NCBI RefSeq assembly: GCF_002868735.1
Contig: NZ_CP025613.1
Coordinates: forward strand, 930,001 to 994,000
Origin: Niveispirillum cyanobacteriorum
GTDB lineage: Bacteria; Pseudomonadota; Alphaproteobacteria; Azospirillales; Azospirillaceae
Length of the DNA: 64,000 bases
Reading direction: 5' to 3'
The notes under the pieces were generated by a model. It was not told where the DNA came from. It did not search any database and saw only the letters and a list, made by a program, of their open reading frames with translations. Every line of letters begins with the position of its first letter. The stretch's first letter is position 1. Made by a program: the position numbers and the translations under genes. This document shows, piece after piece, positions 1 through 8,191 of this stretch.

Positions 1-2
1 AG

Positions 3-1118
3 TATTACATGCATAATTTCCTGTCCAGCCAGCCGGACCTGAACCTGCATAACCCCGAAGTGCAGGAAGCCATCAAGGGCGTGGCCCGTTTCTGGATGGA
101 TAAGGGCGTGGACGGATTGCGCGTCGATGCCGCCAACTTCTTCATGCATGACCGGGAATTGCGCGACAATCCCATCAACCTGGAAGCGACCGCACCGAAG
201 CGCCCCTATGAGTTCCAGCGGCAGGTCCATAATATCTCACAGCCCGAGAATCTGGGCTTTATCGAGGATCTGCGCACCCTGCTGGACAGTTACCCAGACC
301 GTTTCATGGTGGCGGAGATGGGGGAAGCACCGTTCGACATGGTGGCGGATTACACGCTGCCCGGCAGACGTTGCCATTCCGCCTATAATTTCTCCTTCCT
401 CTATCACAAGCAGTTAGATGCTGGCGTGCCGCGCCGGGTGATCGGCGGCTGGAATCAGGCATCGGGCGGGGCCTGGCCCTCCTGGACCTTCTCCAACCAT
501 GACGCACCGCGTGCCGTTTCCCGCTGGGGCGGGGATGTGCCGCCGCCGGCTCTGGCCCGCTGCCTGAACACCCTGCTGGTGTCGCTACCCGGCTCCGTCT
601 TCCTCTATTACGGGGAGGAACTGGGCCTGCCGCAGGCGCGGGTGGCGTTTGAGGATCTGGTGGACCCCGAAGCCATCGCCAACTGGCCCCACACCTTGGG
701 CCGCGACGGCGCCCGTACCCCCATGCCCTGGTCCAAGGATGCGCCCAATGCCGGCTTCTCCACGGCCAAGCCCTGGCTGCCCGTAGACCGCAACCACCTG
801 CCGCTGGCCGTGGATGTGCAGACAGGCGATCCCAACAGCACCCTGTCGGTGACCAGGCGCCTCTTGGCGCGTCGCCGGGCCGAACCGGCCCTGCGCTGGG
901 GCGACATCCGATTCCGCCCGCCCGCCGATCCCGTGCTGGCCTTTGAGCGCATCCATGCCGATGGCGATGTGTTGGTGGTGATCAACCTCTGCGCCGAACC
1001 CGCCCCGCACGGCCTGATCGATGCGGCCAACTGGGTGCAGGTGGAAAGCGTCAACGGCGCCGACCTGTCATCCGGCACCCTGCCCGCCTATGGCGCAGTG
1101 ATCGCGCGGCGGGGGTAA
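3..1118 (+). CDS. Alpha-glucosidase, GH13 family (3' part)
   Basis: The reading frame is already open at the window edge, so only the C-terminal ~370 residues are present. Family signatures are clear: a QPDLN-x-HNPEV stretch near the start, GLRVDA with the catalytic nucleophile Asp, VAEMGE with the acid/base Glu, and SNHDAPR with the transition-state Asp, followed by a beta-sandwich-like tail. Such enzymes release glucose from maltose, malto-oligosaccharides or sucrose-type substrates in the cytoplasm. It ends 17 bp before a convergent esterase gene. A second set of alpha-glucan genes (glucoamylase, transporters, glucokinase) lies about 23 kb away, so the organism clearly uses alpha-glucosides. 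Exact substrate (maltose, isomaltose, trehalose) cannot be decided from this fragment. Confidence 0.9.
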   Translation, partial: YYMHNFLSSQPDLNLHNPEVQEAIKGVARFWMDKGVDGLRVDAANFFMHDRELRDNPINLEATAPKRPYEFQRQVHNISQPENLGFIEDLRTLLDSYPDRFMVAEMGEAPFDMVADYTLPGRRCHSAYNFSFLYHKQLDAGVPRRVIGGWNQASGGAWPSWTFSNHDAPRAVSRWGGDVPPPALARCLNTLLVSLPGSVFLYYGEELGLPQARVAFEDLVDPEAIANWPHTLGRDGARTPMPWSKDAPNAGFSTAKPWLPVDRNHLPLAVDVQTGDPNSTLSVTRRLLARRRAEPALRWGDIRFRPPADPVLAFERIHADGDVLVVINLCAEPAPHGLIDAANWVQVESVNGADLSSGTLPAYGAVIARRG

Positions 1119-1134
1119 GGGGCATCGCTCCCCC

Positions 1135-2034
1135 CTACCGCCGCAACCGATCCCTGATTTCAGCCTGGATCACGGCCCAAGCGCCTGATTGCGGGTCGAT
1201 CAGTTCGAAATGCCCGGCCCCGTCAATCTCCAGCTCCCGCAACCCCGGCCCCAGCGCCTTGGCGCCATAGGCCTGGGCGAATGTCGGCGGCACGATGATG
1301 TCGCGCGTCCCGGAAATCAGGGTCAGGGACAGGCTTTTTGCGGGCGCCTCACCCGGTGAGGTATCGGCGAAGGCCGCCTCCCCGCGCGTGGCGGCCCCGA
1401 TCAGCTTGTCCACCGTTTCCGGCCCGCCACAGGCCGCCGGCCCCCGCGCCCGGTAATCGCGTAGATCGACAATCCCGGCCAGCGACACCACCCCCGTCAC
1501 GGGCAAGGCATCCGCCTTGTAAAGCGGGCTGCCCTTGGGCAGCAGTGCGCGCCCGGCGGCCCAGACGGCCAGATGCCCGCCCGCTGAATGCCCCGCCACG
1601 GCCACGCGCGTCAGGTCCAGCTTGTGCGGCTCGGCCAGGGCGCGCACCTGCTCCATGGCCGCCGACACATCCTGAAAGGTTCCGGGATAGCCGCCGCCCG
1701 GCTGCCCCAGCCGGCGATATTCGATATTCCACACGGCGATGCCGGCATCCGACAGCGCCTTGGCCATCGGGTTCATCAGCTCAAAGGCCGGCACATCGCC
1801 CAGCCAGCACCCACCATGGATCAGAACCAGCACCGGGTGGGGGCCCGCCCCCGCCGGCAGCCATAGGTCGCCGAACTGCTGCGCATCACTGCCATAGGTG
1901 ACACGAACCCCGCCCGTCACCTTGGGCCGGGCCAGCAGGTCCTTGTATGTGAGGACCGGCGGCGGGTCGGCGGACAGGACGGGGGCTGAGAGCAAGAGGC
2001 CGGAAACGACAAGGGCAGGAAGCAGACGCAGCAT
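1135..2034 (-). CDS. Exported alpha/beta hydrolase (esterase/lipase type)
   Basis: About 299 residues when started at the ATG at 2034, which gives a clean signal peptide (MLRLLPALVVSGLLLSAPV then ADPPP); an in-frame start ten codons upstream adds only a poor leader. An oxyanion-hole motif (HGGCW), a nucleophile elbow (GHSAGGH) and a C-terminal GAGHFEL histidine are visible, which places it in the BD-FAE/carboxylesterase-like branch of alpha/beta hydrolases. Likely periplasmic ester hydrolysis; the substrate is unknown. It lies downstream of and on the same strand as the phosphate transporter, 41 bp away, but functional linkage is not obvious. Confidence 0.8.
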   Translation of the reverse strand: MLRLLPALVVSGLLLSAPVLSADPPPVLTYKDLLARPKVTGGVRVTYGSDAQQFGDLWLPAGAGPHPVLVLIHGGCWLGDVPAFELMNPMAKALSDAGIAVWNIEYRRLGQPGGGYPGTFQDVSAAMEQVRALAEPHKLDLTRVAVAGHSAGGHLAVWAAGRALLPKGSPLYKADALPVTGVVSLAGIVDLRDYRARGPAACGGPETVDKLIGAATRGEAAFADTSPGEAPAKSLSLTLISGTRDIIVPPTFAQAYGAKALGPGLRELEIDGAGHFELIDPQSGAWAVIQAEIRDRLRR

Positions 2035-2074
2035 GGACGGCACCCTATGGTGGATACCGCCCATGGTGACCCGC

Positions 2075-3070
2075 TTAAAACACCCGCGTCAACCAGTAGA
2101 AGCCAGCACCCACGGCGGCCGCCGCCGGCATGGTCAGGACCCAGGCCACCAGAATGCCCTGCGCCAGCCCCCAGCGCACGGACGAGGCCCGCTGTGCCGA
2201 CCCCACCCCGACAATGGCGCCGGTGATGGTATGGGTGGTGGAGACGGGAACGCCCAGATATGTGGCCGTGAATAGGGTGATGGCGCCCGCCGTTTCGGCA
2301 CAGCTTCCATGAACAGGCTTCAGTTCCGTCAGGCGCGACCCCATGGTCTTCACGATCTTCCAGCCGCCGAACAGCGTGCCCAGCCCCATGCAAAACTGGC
2401 AGGAGATGACCACCCAGAACGGCACATGGAACCCATCGGGCATATAGCCCTGGCTGAACAGCAGCACGGCGATGATCCCCATGGTCTTCTGCGCGTCATT
2501 ACCGCCATGTCCCAGGCTGTAGAGCGAGGCCGAGACGATCTGCACGCTGCGGAACACCTTATCCACCTTGAAGGGGGAGAAGCGGCGGAACACCCAGGAG
2601 ACGATCACCATCAGGATGATGGCCAGCACGAAGCCGACGGTGGGAGAGATCACGATGGCCACCGCCGTCTTGATCAGGCCCGAACCCACCACCCCGAACC
2701 CGGCCTTGGCCACACCAGCCCCGACCAGACCCCCCACCAGCGCGTGGGACGAAGAGGAAGGGATACCGCCCAGCCAGGTAACGATGTTCCAGATGATCGC
2801 CCCCATCAGGGCCGCAAAGATAACCGAGGCATCGATGATGCTGGCATCGACAATGCCCTTGCCGATGGTATTGGCCACATGCGTGCCGAAGAAGATGAAG
2901 GCGATGAAGTTGAAGAAGGCCGCCATGATCACGGCGTTGCGCGGCGACAGCACGCGCGTCGACACCACCGTGGCGATGGAATTGGCCGCGTCATGCAGGC
3001 CGTTCAGGAAATCGAAGGCCAGCGCCAGGGCGATCAGGCCGATCAGGATCGGCAGGGAGATCAGTTCCAT
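2075..3070 (-). CDS. pit: Low-affinity inorganic phosphate transporter, PiT family
   Basis: A 331-residue polytopic membrane protein with the duplicated PiT signature: an N-terminal GLHDAANSIATVVSTRV copy and a central GHGGNDAQKTMG copy, each followed by hydrophobic helices. PiT proteins co-transport phosphate (often as metal phosphate) with protons or sodium across the inner membrane. It is the second gene of an operon with the DUF47 gene 12 bp upstream, the conserved alphaproteobacterial order (orfA-pit in Sinorhizobium). A PHO-box-like triple repeat lies upstream of the operon at 3823-3850. In rhizobia this operon is repressed by PhoB under phosphate starvation; I infer the same here. Confidence 0.93.
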   Translation of the reverse strand: MELISLPILIGLIALALAFDFLNGLHDAANSIATVVSTRVLSPRNAVIMAAFFNFIAFIFFGTHVANTIGKGIVDASIIDASVIFAALMGAIIWNIVTWLGGIPSSSSHALVGGLVGAGVAKAGFGVVGSGLIKTAVAIVISPTVGFVLAIILMVIVSWVFRRFSPFKVDKVFRSVQIVSASLYSLGHGGNDAQKTMGIIAVLLFSQGYMPDGFHVPFWVVISCQFCMGLGTLFGGWKIVKTMGSRLTELKPVHGSCAETAGAITLFTATYLGVPVSTTHTITGAIVGVGSAQRASSVRWGLAQGILVAWVLTMPAAAAVGAGFYWLTRVF

Positions 3071-3082
3071 GGGAGGCGCCGA

Positions 3083-3736
3083 TCAGACATTGTCGACAAT
3101 GATGCTGTCGACGATGTCGGCGACATCCTCGCCCGCATCCAGCACGGCTTCCATCAGTTCCAGGATCTCGCGGATCAGGGCCTGACGGTAGGTGATGGGG
3201 GCATCCAGACCGCCGCTTTCCTGACGCAGACGGGCCTTGGCAGCGCGCAGGATCTTGTCGCTGTCGCTCTCCAGTTCGGAAATCTCGCGCGTCATGCGGG
3301 TCATTTCCGCGACATGGCGGGGAATGTCGCGCAGCTTGGGCAGGCATTCCGGCAGGATGGCAGCACAACGCACGATCAGATCAGACAGAGCGTGCATCTC
3401 GGCCGTATATTCCATGGGGCCGGCTTCCGTCATGTGACGGGCCACGTCCTGGATCAGGTCGATAATGTCATCCATGCGCTTGGCCAGATCCTGGATGTCG
3501 GACCGGTCAAAGGGCACAATGAAGGAACGGTGGACAGCCGCCTGGATTTCCTTGGTGATCTTGTCGGCGTCGTTCTCCGCCTGATGGATACGCTGGAACC
3601 GCATCTCCAACTGGTCGCCATTCTTGACCAGATCACGCAGCGCCTCAGCGGCGACCAGAATCAGGCGGGCATGGTCGGTGAAATGGTCGAAAAACCGTTC
3701 TTCGCGGGGCATCATGGCCCGGAACAGGCTCAGCAT
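3083..3736 (-). CDS. DUF47/PhoU-like accessory protein of the phosphate transporter
   Basis: A 217-residue, almost fully alpha-helical protein rich in Glu and Asp (for example HQAENDADKITKEIQ and KRMDDIIDLIQD), the PhoU-like metal-binding pattern of the DUF47 family. DUF47 proteins are encoded next to PiT transporters and are thought to modulate phosphate uptake. The start MLSLFRAMMPREERFF matches the family N-terminus. Its stop is 12 bp before the pit start, so both are one transcription unit; the intergenic region on its 5' side carries a candidate PhoB site. Confidence 0.9.
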   Translation of the reverse strand: MLSLFRAMMPREERFFDHFTDHARLILVAAEALRDLVKNGDQLEMRFQRIHQAENDADKITKEIQAAVHRSFIVPFDRSDIQDLAKRMDDIIDLIQDVARHMTEAGPMEYTAEMHALSDLIVRCAAILPECLPKLRDIPRHVAEMTRMTREISELESDSDKILRAAKARLRQESGGLDAPITYRQALIREILELMEAVLDAGEDVADIVDSIIVDNV

Positions 3737-3822
3737 CTTCTATCCCGATAACGCATTGGCAAGGGGCACTGACGGCGCACCGCCGCAGTCTGGCCCCCCT
3801 GTAGCATTGAATGGCCCGTCTC

Positions 3823-3850
3823 TGTAATGTTAATGTCACAAAACGGTCAT
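3823..3850 (+). promoter_or_regulatory. Candidate PHO box (PhoB binding site)
   Basis: Three direct half-sites, TGTAAT (3823-3828), TGTCAC (3834-3839) and GGTCAT (3845-3850), sit exactly 11 bp apart, the spacing typical of PhoB boxes. The site lies in the divergent region, 87 bp upstream of the DUF47-pit operon (minus strand) and 86 bp upstream of the NUDIX gene (plus strand). The half-sites are imperfect, so this is an inference from spacing and context. Confidence 0.5.
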
Positions 3851-3935
3851 GTTGAGCCAAGATACTGGGTGTTTATCCGTCGCACTAAGAACGGATAGCT
3901 ATTCAGGCAGTTCGTTCAGGGTGTAAAAGCAGTAA

Positions 3936-4364
3936 ATGGGTGATCGTAAAAACACAGTCCAGCATGCGGCCCTGCCGTTCCGCATGACCGAAACCGGCCC
4001 GCAGATCCTTCTGGTCACCTCGCGTGAGACGCGGCGGTGGATCATTCCCAAGGGCTGGGCCAAGAAGAATGTCGAACCGCATGAGATGGCCGCCATCGAA
4101 GCGTTCGAGGAAGCGGGCGTGCGCGGCAAGGTCAAGAAGAAGGCCGTGGGCGAATATCGCTATGACAAGCGGCTGGACGATGGCAGCACCGTCACCTGCG
4201 ATGTATCGGTCTTCCCGCTAGAGGTGACGACCGAACTCCCCGACTGGCCCGAACGCACCCAACGCGACCGCCGCTGGTTCCCCCCCGCCGAAGCCGCCAT
4301 GCTGATTTCCGAGCCGGGGCTGGTGGATATTTTCCAGAAACTGGCGGTGAAGTGGGAGGATTGA
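3936..4364 (+). CDS. NUDIX hydrolase
   Basis: A 142-residue single-domain protein. The NUDIX box reads PKGWAKKNVEPHEMAAIEAF then EEAGV, with the catalytic EExG core intact; the first conserved Glu is shifted by one residue relative to the textbook G-x5-E spacing, and Arg of the RE pair is replaced by Ile, as is seen in the PKGW-type alphaproteobacterial group related to diphosphoinositol/diadenosine polyphosphate hydrolases. It should hydrolyse a nucleoside diphosphate linked to another moiety; substrate not predictable. It is divergent from the phosphate operon and 201 bp before the rut operon, so probably monocistronic. Confidence 0.85.
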   Translation: MGDRKNTVQHAALPFRMTETGPQILLVTSRETRRWIIPKGWAKKNVEPHEMAAIEAFEEAGVRGKVKKKAVGEYRYDKRLDDGSTVTCDVSVFPLEVTTELPDWPERTQRDRRWFPPAEAAMLISEPGLVDIFQKLAVKWED

Positions 4365-4494
4365 GGCCCCCCGCCCAATTTCCCGCCATCTGCCGCTTTT
4401 CCTGGCACCGCTGCCACAACAGGCGTAGGCTTCATCCCAGACCGGTCACGCGCCACGACCGGGTTTTGCCTTGTTTTCCGCCATTCAGACGCCC

Positions 4495-4511
4495 TTGGCA
4501 CGGAACCTGCG
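4495..4511 (+). promoter_or_regulatory. Candidate sigma-54 promoter of the rut operon
   Basis: TTGGCACG, four bases, then CTGC: the -24 element is perfect and the -12 element has one mismatch (CTGC for TTGC). The invariant GG and GC are separated by exactly 10 bp. It lies about 55 bp upstream of the rutA start. In E. coli the rut operon is driven by NtrC under nitrogen limitation, so a sigma-54 promoter here fits known biology. Confidence 0.65.
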
Positions 4512-4565
4512 AAGCTGATCGGCTTTCCCACGTTTCGACCCAAGGTCACTTTCAGGGGAGGCAGG

Positions 4566-5645
4566 ATGGAGATCGGTATATTCATTCCCATTGGGAATAA
4601 TGGCTGGCTCTTGTCGGAGAATGCGCCACAATACAAACCAAGCTTTGATCTGAACAAACAGATCACCCTGTCGGCGGAAAAGCACGGTCTGGATTTCGTG
4701 CTGTCGATGATCAAGCTGCGTGGTTTTGGCGGCAAAACTGAATTCTGGGATCACAACCTGGAAAGTTTCACCCTGATGTCGGGTCTGGCCGCCGTGACCA
4801 GCCGCATAAAGATTTACGCCACCGCCGCCACCCTTGTCATGCCGCCCGCCATCGTGGCCCGCATGGCATCCACCATCGACAGTATTTCGGGCGGCCGGTT
4901 CGGCGTGAACCTCGTCACCGGCTGGCAGCGGCCAGAATATTCGCAGATGGGCCTATGGCCGGGGGATGAGCATTTTGCCAACCGCTACGACTATCTGGCC
5001 GAATATGCCACCATCCTGCGTGAGCTTTGGGCCACGGGCCGCAGCGACCTGAAGGGCAAATATTTCCAGATGGATGATTGCCGTCTGTCGCCGCGACCGC
5101 AGGCCGATGTGAAGCTGATCTGCGCCGGGTCATCCAATGCCGGCATGGCCTTTTCCGCGCAATATGCCGACTATAATTTCTGCTTCGGCATGGGCGTGAA
5201 CACGCCCACCGCCTTCGCCCCCACCGTGGACCGCATGCGGGCGGCGGCGGAAAAGACGGGGCGCGACGTTTCCTCCTACGTCCTGTTCATGATCATCGCG
5301 GATGAGACGGACGAGGCGGCAAGAGCCAAGTGGGAGCACTATAAAGCCGGTGCCGATCAGGAGGCGATATCCTGGCTGGGCGTGCAGGGTGCGGCCGACA
5401 CCAAATCCGGCTCCGACACCAATGTCCGCCAGATGGCCGACCCCGTTTCCGCCGTGAACATCAACATGGGCACCCTGGTCGGGTCCTATGAAACCGTGGC
5501 CCGCATGCTGGACGAGGTGCCGACGGTCCCCGGCACCGGCGGCGTCCTGCTGACTTTCGATGATTTCGTAAAGGGGGTGGAGGATTTCGGCACCCGCATC
5601 CAGCCGCTGATGAAATGCCGTCAGCATATCAAGGGGCCGGCATGA
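4566..5645 (+). CDS. rutA: Pyrimidine oxygenase RutA
   Basis: A 359-residue flavin-dependent monooxygenase of the luciferase-like TIM-barrel family, with the typical RutA beginning [15 protein letters not shown], a [12 protein letters not shown] segment, [14 protein letters not shown], and an ending KCRQHI. RutA opens the uracil ring between N3 and C4 using FMNH2 and O2 to give ureidoacrylate peracid, the first step of the Rut pathway that frees pyrimidine nitrogen. The ATG is preceded by a strong GGGGAGGCAGG ribosome site. The gene overlaps rutB by ATGA, so the four rut genes are co-translated. A flavin reductase (rutF) is not present in the window. Confidence 0.96.
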   Translation: MEIGIFIPIGNNGWLLSENAPQYKPSFDLNKQITLSAEKHGLDFVLSMIKLRGFGGKTEFWDHNLESFTLMSGLAAVTSRIKIYATAATLVMPPAIVARMASTIDSISGGRFGVNLVTGWQRPEYSQMGLWPGDEHFANRYDYLAEYATILRELWATGRSDLKGKYFQMDDCRLSPRPQADVKLICAGSSNAGMAFSAQYADYNFCFGMGVNTPTAFAPTVDRMRAAAEKTGRDVSSYVLFMIIADETDEAARAKWEHYKAGADQEAISWLGVQGAADTKSGSDTNVRQMADPVSAVNINMGTLVGSYETVARMLDEVPTVPGTGGVLLTFDDFVKGVEDFGTRIQPLMKCRQHIKGPA

Positions 5646-6373
5646 GCAGCGCCGGGTATGAGCCGCCAAAGCCCCGGTCGCAGCCGGTCACCCTGCCTGC
5701 CCGGCCCGAACCGATCCGCCTGGACCCGGCGGAAACCGCCGTGATCGTCGTGGATATGCAGAATGCCTATTCCACACCCGGCGGCTATGTCGATCTGGCC
5801 GGGTTCGACATTTCCGGCGCGCGCGGCACCATCGCCAATATCAAGCGCACGCTGGATGCCGCCCGCGCCGCAGGCGTCCTGGTTGTCTATTTCCAGAATG
5901 GCTGGGACCCGGACTATGTGGAGGCGGGCGGGCCCGGCTCCCCCAACTGGCATAAATCCAACGCCCTGAAAACCATGCGCGCCCGGCCCGAATTGCAGGG
6001 CCAATTGCTGGCCAAGGGCACCTGGGATTACGCGATTGTGGAGGAGCTGCAGCCGCAGAAGGGCGACATCCTGATCCCCAAGACCCGCTATAGCGGCTTT
6101 TTCAACACCAATGTCGACAGCGTCTTGCGGGCGCGCGGCATCCGCAATCTGGTCTTTGTCGGCATCGCCACCAATGTCTGTGTCGAAAGCTCGCTGCGCG
6201 ACGCCTTCCACCTGGAATATTTCGGGGTGATGCTGGAGGACGCGACCCACCATCTGGGCCCCGACTTCATCCAGAAGGCCGCCGTTTATAATGTCGAGAA
6301 ATTCTTCGGCTGGGTCGCCACCGTCGATGATTTCTGCGGCACCATCTCCCAGGCCGCCCCCATCACCGAGTAA
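5642..6373 (+). CDS. rutB: Ureidoacrylate amidohydrolase RutB
   Basis: A 243-residue isochorismatase-fold (cysteine hydrolase) protein. Catalytic features are visible: VVDMQNAY with the Asp, a Lys in the middle part and the nucleophile in [15 protein letters not shown]. RutB hydrolyses (per)ureidoacrylate to aminoacrylate, releasing ammonia and CO2. I place the start at the ATG at 5642, which overlaps the rutA stop as ATGA; a start nine codons upstream is possible in frame but would lie inside rutA. It is followed 25 bp later by rutC. Confidence 0.95.
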   Translation: MSSAGYEPPKPRSQPVTLPARPEPIRLDPAETAVIVVDMQNAYSTPGGYVDLAGFDISGARGTIANIKRTLDAARAAGVLVVYFQNGWDPDYVEAGGPGSPNWHKSNALKTMRARPELQGQLLAKGTWDYAIVEELQPQKGDILIPKTRYSGFFNTNVDSVLRARGIRNLVFVGIATNVCVESSLRDAFHLEYFGVMLEDATHHLGPDFIQKAAVYNVEKFFGWVATVDDFCGTISQAAPITE

Positions 6374-6398
6374 AGCCAACAGAACAGGAGCAGCAAAT

Positions 6399-6788
6399 AT
6401 GCCCAAGCAGATCATCGTGCCCGAAGGCACGCAAAAGCCCATCGCCCCCTATTCGCCGGGCACCCTGGCCGATGGCGTCGTCTATGTCTCTGGCACCCTG
6501 CCGTTTGACAAGAACAATGACGTGGTTCATGTCGGCGATGCCGGGGCCCAGACGCGCCATGTGCTGGAGACGATCAAATCGGTGATCGAAACGGCGGGCG
6601 GCACCATGGAGGATGTGACCATGAACCACATCTTCATCACCGACTGGGCCAATTATCAGGCCGTCAACAAGGTCTATGCCGAATATTTTCCGGGCGACAA
6701 GCCGGCCCGCTACTGCATCCAGTGTGGTCTGGTAAAGCCTGACGCGCTGGTGGAGATCGCGACCGTCGCCCATATCGGGAAGAAGTGA
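6399..6788 (+). CDS. rutC: Aminoacrylate peracid reductase / RidA-like protein RutC
   Basis: A 129-residue YjgF/YER057c/RidA-family protein beginning [20 protein letters not shown], with the family's [10 protein letters not shown] and [18 protein letters not shown] segments including the ligand-binding Arg. In the Rut pathway RutC handles aminoacrylate (peracid), speeding its deamination. An AGGAG site precedes the ATG. Its TGA overlaps the ATG of rutD (TGATG), so the two are translationally coupled. Confidence 0.95.
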   Translation: MPKQIIVPEGTQKPIAPYSPGTLADGVVYVSGTLPFDKNNDVVHVGDAGAQTRHVLETIKSVIETAGGTMEDVTMNHIFITDWANYQAVNKVYAEYFPGDKPARYCIQCGLVKPDALVEIATVAHIGKK

Positions 6789-7561
6789 TGCATGTGGAAA
6801 CCCATGGCCGGGGCGATGCCGACGCCCCGGTCCTGATCCTATCCTCGGGCCTGGGCGGCTCCGGTGCCTATTGGGCCGCCCAACTCCCCGCCCTCACCCC
6901 TCATTTCCGCGTCATCACCTATGACCATCGCGGCACGGGGCGCACCGGCGGCATGGTTCCCGAAAATGGCGGCATCACCGCCATGGCCGATGACGTTCTG
7001 GACATCGCCGACCGGCTGGGTGTGCAGCGTTTCAGCCTCATGGGCCACGCCCTGGGCGGCCTGATCGGTCTGGACCTCGCCCTGCGCGCGCCCGACCGGC
7101 TCGAAAAACTGGTGCTGATCAATGCCTGGAGCAAGGCCGATCCCCATTCCGGCCGCTGCTTTGATGTGCGCCTGGAACTGCTGGAAAAATCCGGCGTACC
7201 GATGTTCGTAAAGGCACAACCTTTGTTCCTCTACCCCGCCATCTGGATGGCCGAGAATGCCGACCGGCTGGAAGCTGAGGAGGCCCACGCCATCGCGCAT
7301 TTCCAGGGTGCCGACAATATCCGCCGCCGCATCGCCGCCCTTCGCGGCTTTGATATCGATGCCCGATTGGGGTCGATCCCCCACCCTACCCTGGTGATGG
7401 CCACGAAGGATGACCTTCTGGTGCCCTACAGCCGCTCCCTGCGTCTGGCCGACGGCCTGCCCAACGCGCAGTTGCACCTGAGTGCGTTCGGCGGCCATGC
7501 GGTCAATGTGGTGGACCCAGACGGGTTTAACGCAACGGTGCTGGGGTTTCTACGCGGATAG
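6788..7561 (+). CDS. rutD: Aminoacrylate hydrolase RutD
   Basis: A 257-residue alpha/beta hydrolase with GLGGSGAYW (oxyanion hole), DHRGTGRTGG, the nucleophile elbow GHALGGLIG (Ala in the usual Ser position, as in RutD proteins that otherwise keep the fold) and a C-terminal FGGHAVNVVD histidine. RutD accelerates spontaneous hydrolysis of aminoacrylate to malonic semialdehyde. The ATG overlaps the rutC stop. No rutE, rutF or rutG follows: the next gene is a convergent toxin gene 3 bp away, so malonic semialdehyde reduction, flavin reduction and uracil uptake must be provided elsewhere (an NCS1 permease lies at 19.1 kb). Confidence 0.92.
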   Translation: MHVETHGRGDADAPVLILSSGLGGSGAYWAAQLPALTPHFRVITYDHRGTGRTGGMVPENGGITAMADDVLDIADRLGVQRFSLMGHALGGLIGLDLALRAPDRLEKLVLINAWSKADPHSGRCFDVRLELLEKSGVPMFVKAQPLFLYPAIWMAENADRLEAEEAHAIAHFQGADNIRRRIAALRGFDIDARLGSIPHPTLVMATKDDLLVPYSRSLRLADGLPNAQLHLSAFGGHAVNVVDPDGFNATVLGFLRG

Positions 7562-7564
7562 GCG

Positions 7565-7876
7565 TCATGGCTCTTCGAAATAGGTTTCAACATCCCGGTG
7601 CGCCTCAAGGATATTGATCACCTCCAGCCGGTCATCAACATACTGGAAAAACACAACATAGCCCCGAAACGGCGATGACCGCATGCCCGCGCGCAGTTCC
7701 GGACGGGGCCTGCCCAGGGTACCGGGCAGGCGGGCCAGCTTGCGGCAATGATCATCCAGTGCCGCCACAAACTTCTGCGACACCGCAGTGCTCAAGCTCT
7801 GCCGTGTAATGTATCTCAGAATATCGGCTACATCCCGTCGGGCGGCAGCGCTGTAAAGCAGGACCCGCACGATCAA
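7565..7876 (-). CDS. parE: ParE-family toxin (type II toxin-antitoxin)
   Basis: A 103-residue RelE/ParE-superfamily protein with the expected LLYSAAARRDVADILRYI beginning and a SSPFRGYVVFFQYVDDRLEVINILEAHRD core, including the Arg and Tyr/Phe pattern of ParE. ParE toxins usually poison DNA gyrase. The frame opens with TTG at 7876, overlapping the antitoxin stop as TTGA; a GTG two codons later (7870) is an alternative. It forms an operon with the ParD gene directly upstream. Full length, apparently intact. Confidence 0.87.
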   Translation of the reverse strand: MIVRVLLYSAAARRDVADILRYITRQSLSTAVSQKFVAALDDHCRKLARLPGTLGRPRPELRAGMRSSPFRGYVVFFQYVDDRLEVINILEAHRDVETYFEEP

Positions 7877-8118
7877 TAGCCCTCTTTCTCAAGCTCCTTC
7901 GATACCTGCGACAATTCCCGTGTCAAATCCTCAGACGTGCCAAAGCCCCCCTCCGTAATCGACGCGTTCAGCGTGTCGCGCAGGGCCTGCAACTTGGCCT
8001 CGCGCTCCTCCACCAGACGCAGCCCTTCGCGGATGACCTCGCTGGCGGAGCCATAGCGGCCATTCTTCACGACATCATCCACAAACGCCTCCCACCGGCG
8101 ACCGATCGACACATTCAT
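7873..8118 (-). CDS. parD: ParD-family antitoxin
   Basis: An 81-residue antitoxin: a ribbon-helix-helix N-terminus (MNVSIGRRWEAFVDDVVK, then YGSASEVIREGLRLVEERE) and an acidic C-terminal toxin-binding tail. It neutralises ParE and autoregulates the operon. The ATG has a strong AGGAGG ribosome site 5 bp upstream, giving the usual excess of antitoxin over the TTG- or GTG-started toxin. The pair sits between rutD and a TonB receptor gene, both on the chromosome-like core background. Confidence 0.88.
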   Translation of the reverse strand: MNVSIGRRWEAFVDDVVKNGRYGSASEVIREGLRLVEEREAKLQALRDTLNASITEGGFGTSEDLTRELSQVSKELEKEGY

Positions 8119-8191
8119 GCTGTCCTCCTGGCATTACAGGCCGAACCATAGCACAGAATGCGCATATTTTGTTATCGATCCGCCACCGCCC

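Noticed and set aside
4400-4430. NtrC-type enhancer site upstream of rutA
   Set aside because: TGGCACCGCTGCCA is palindromic but lacks the TGCAC-N5-GTGCA pattern; too weak to list.
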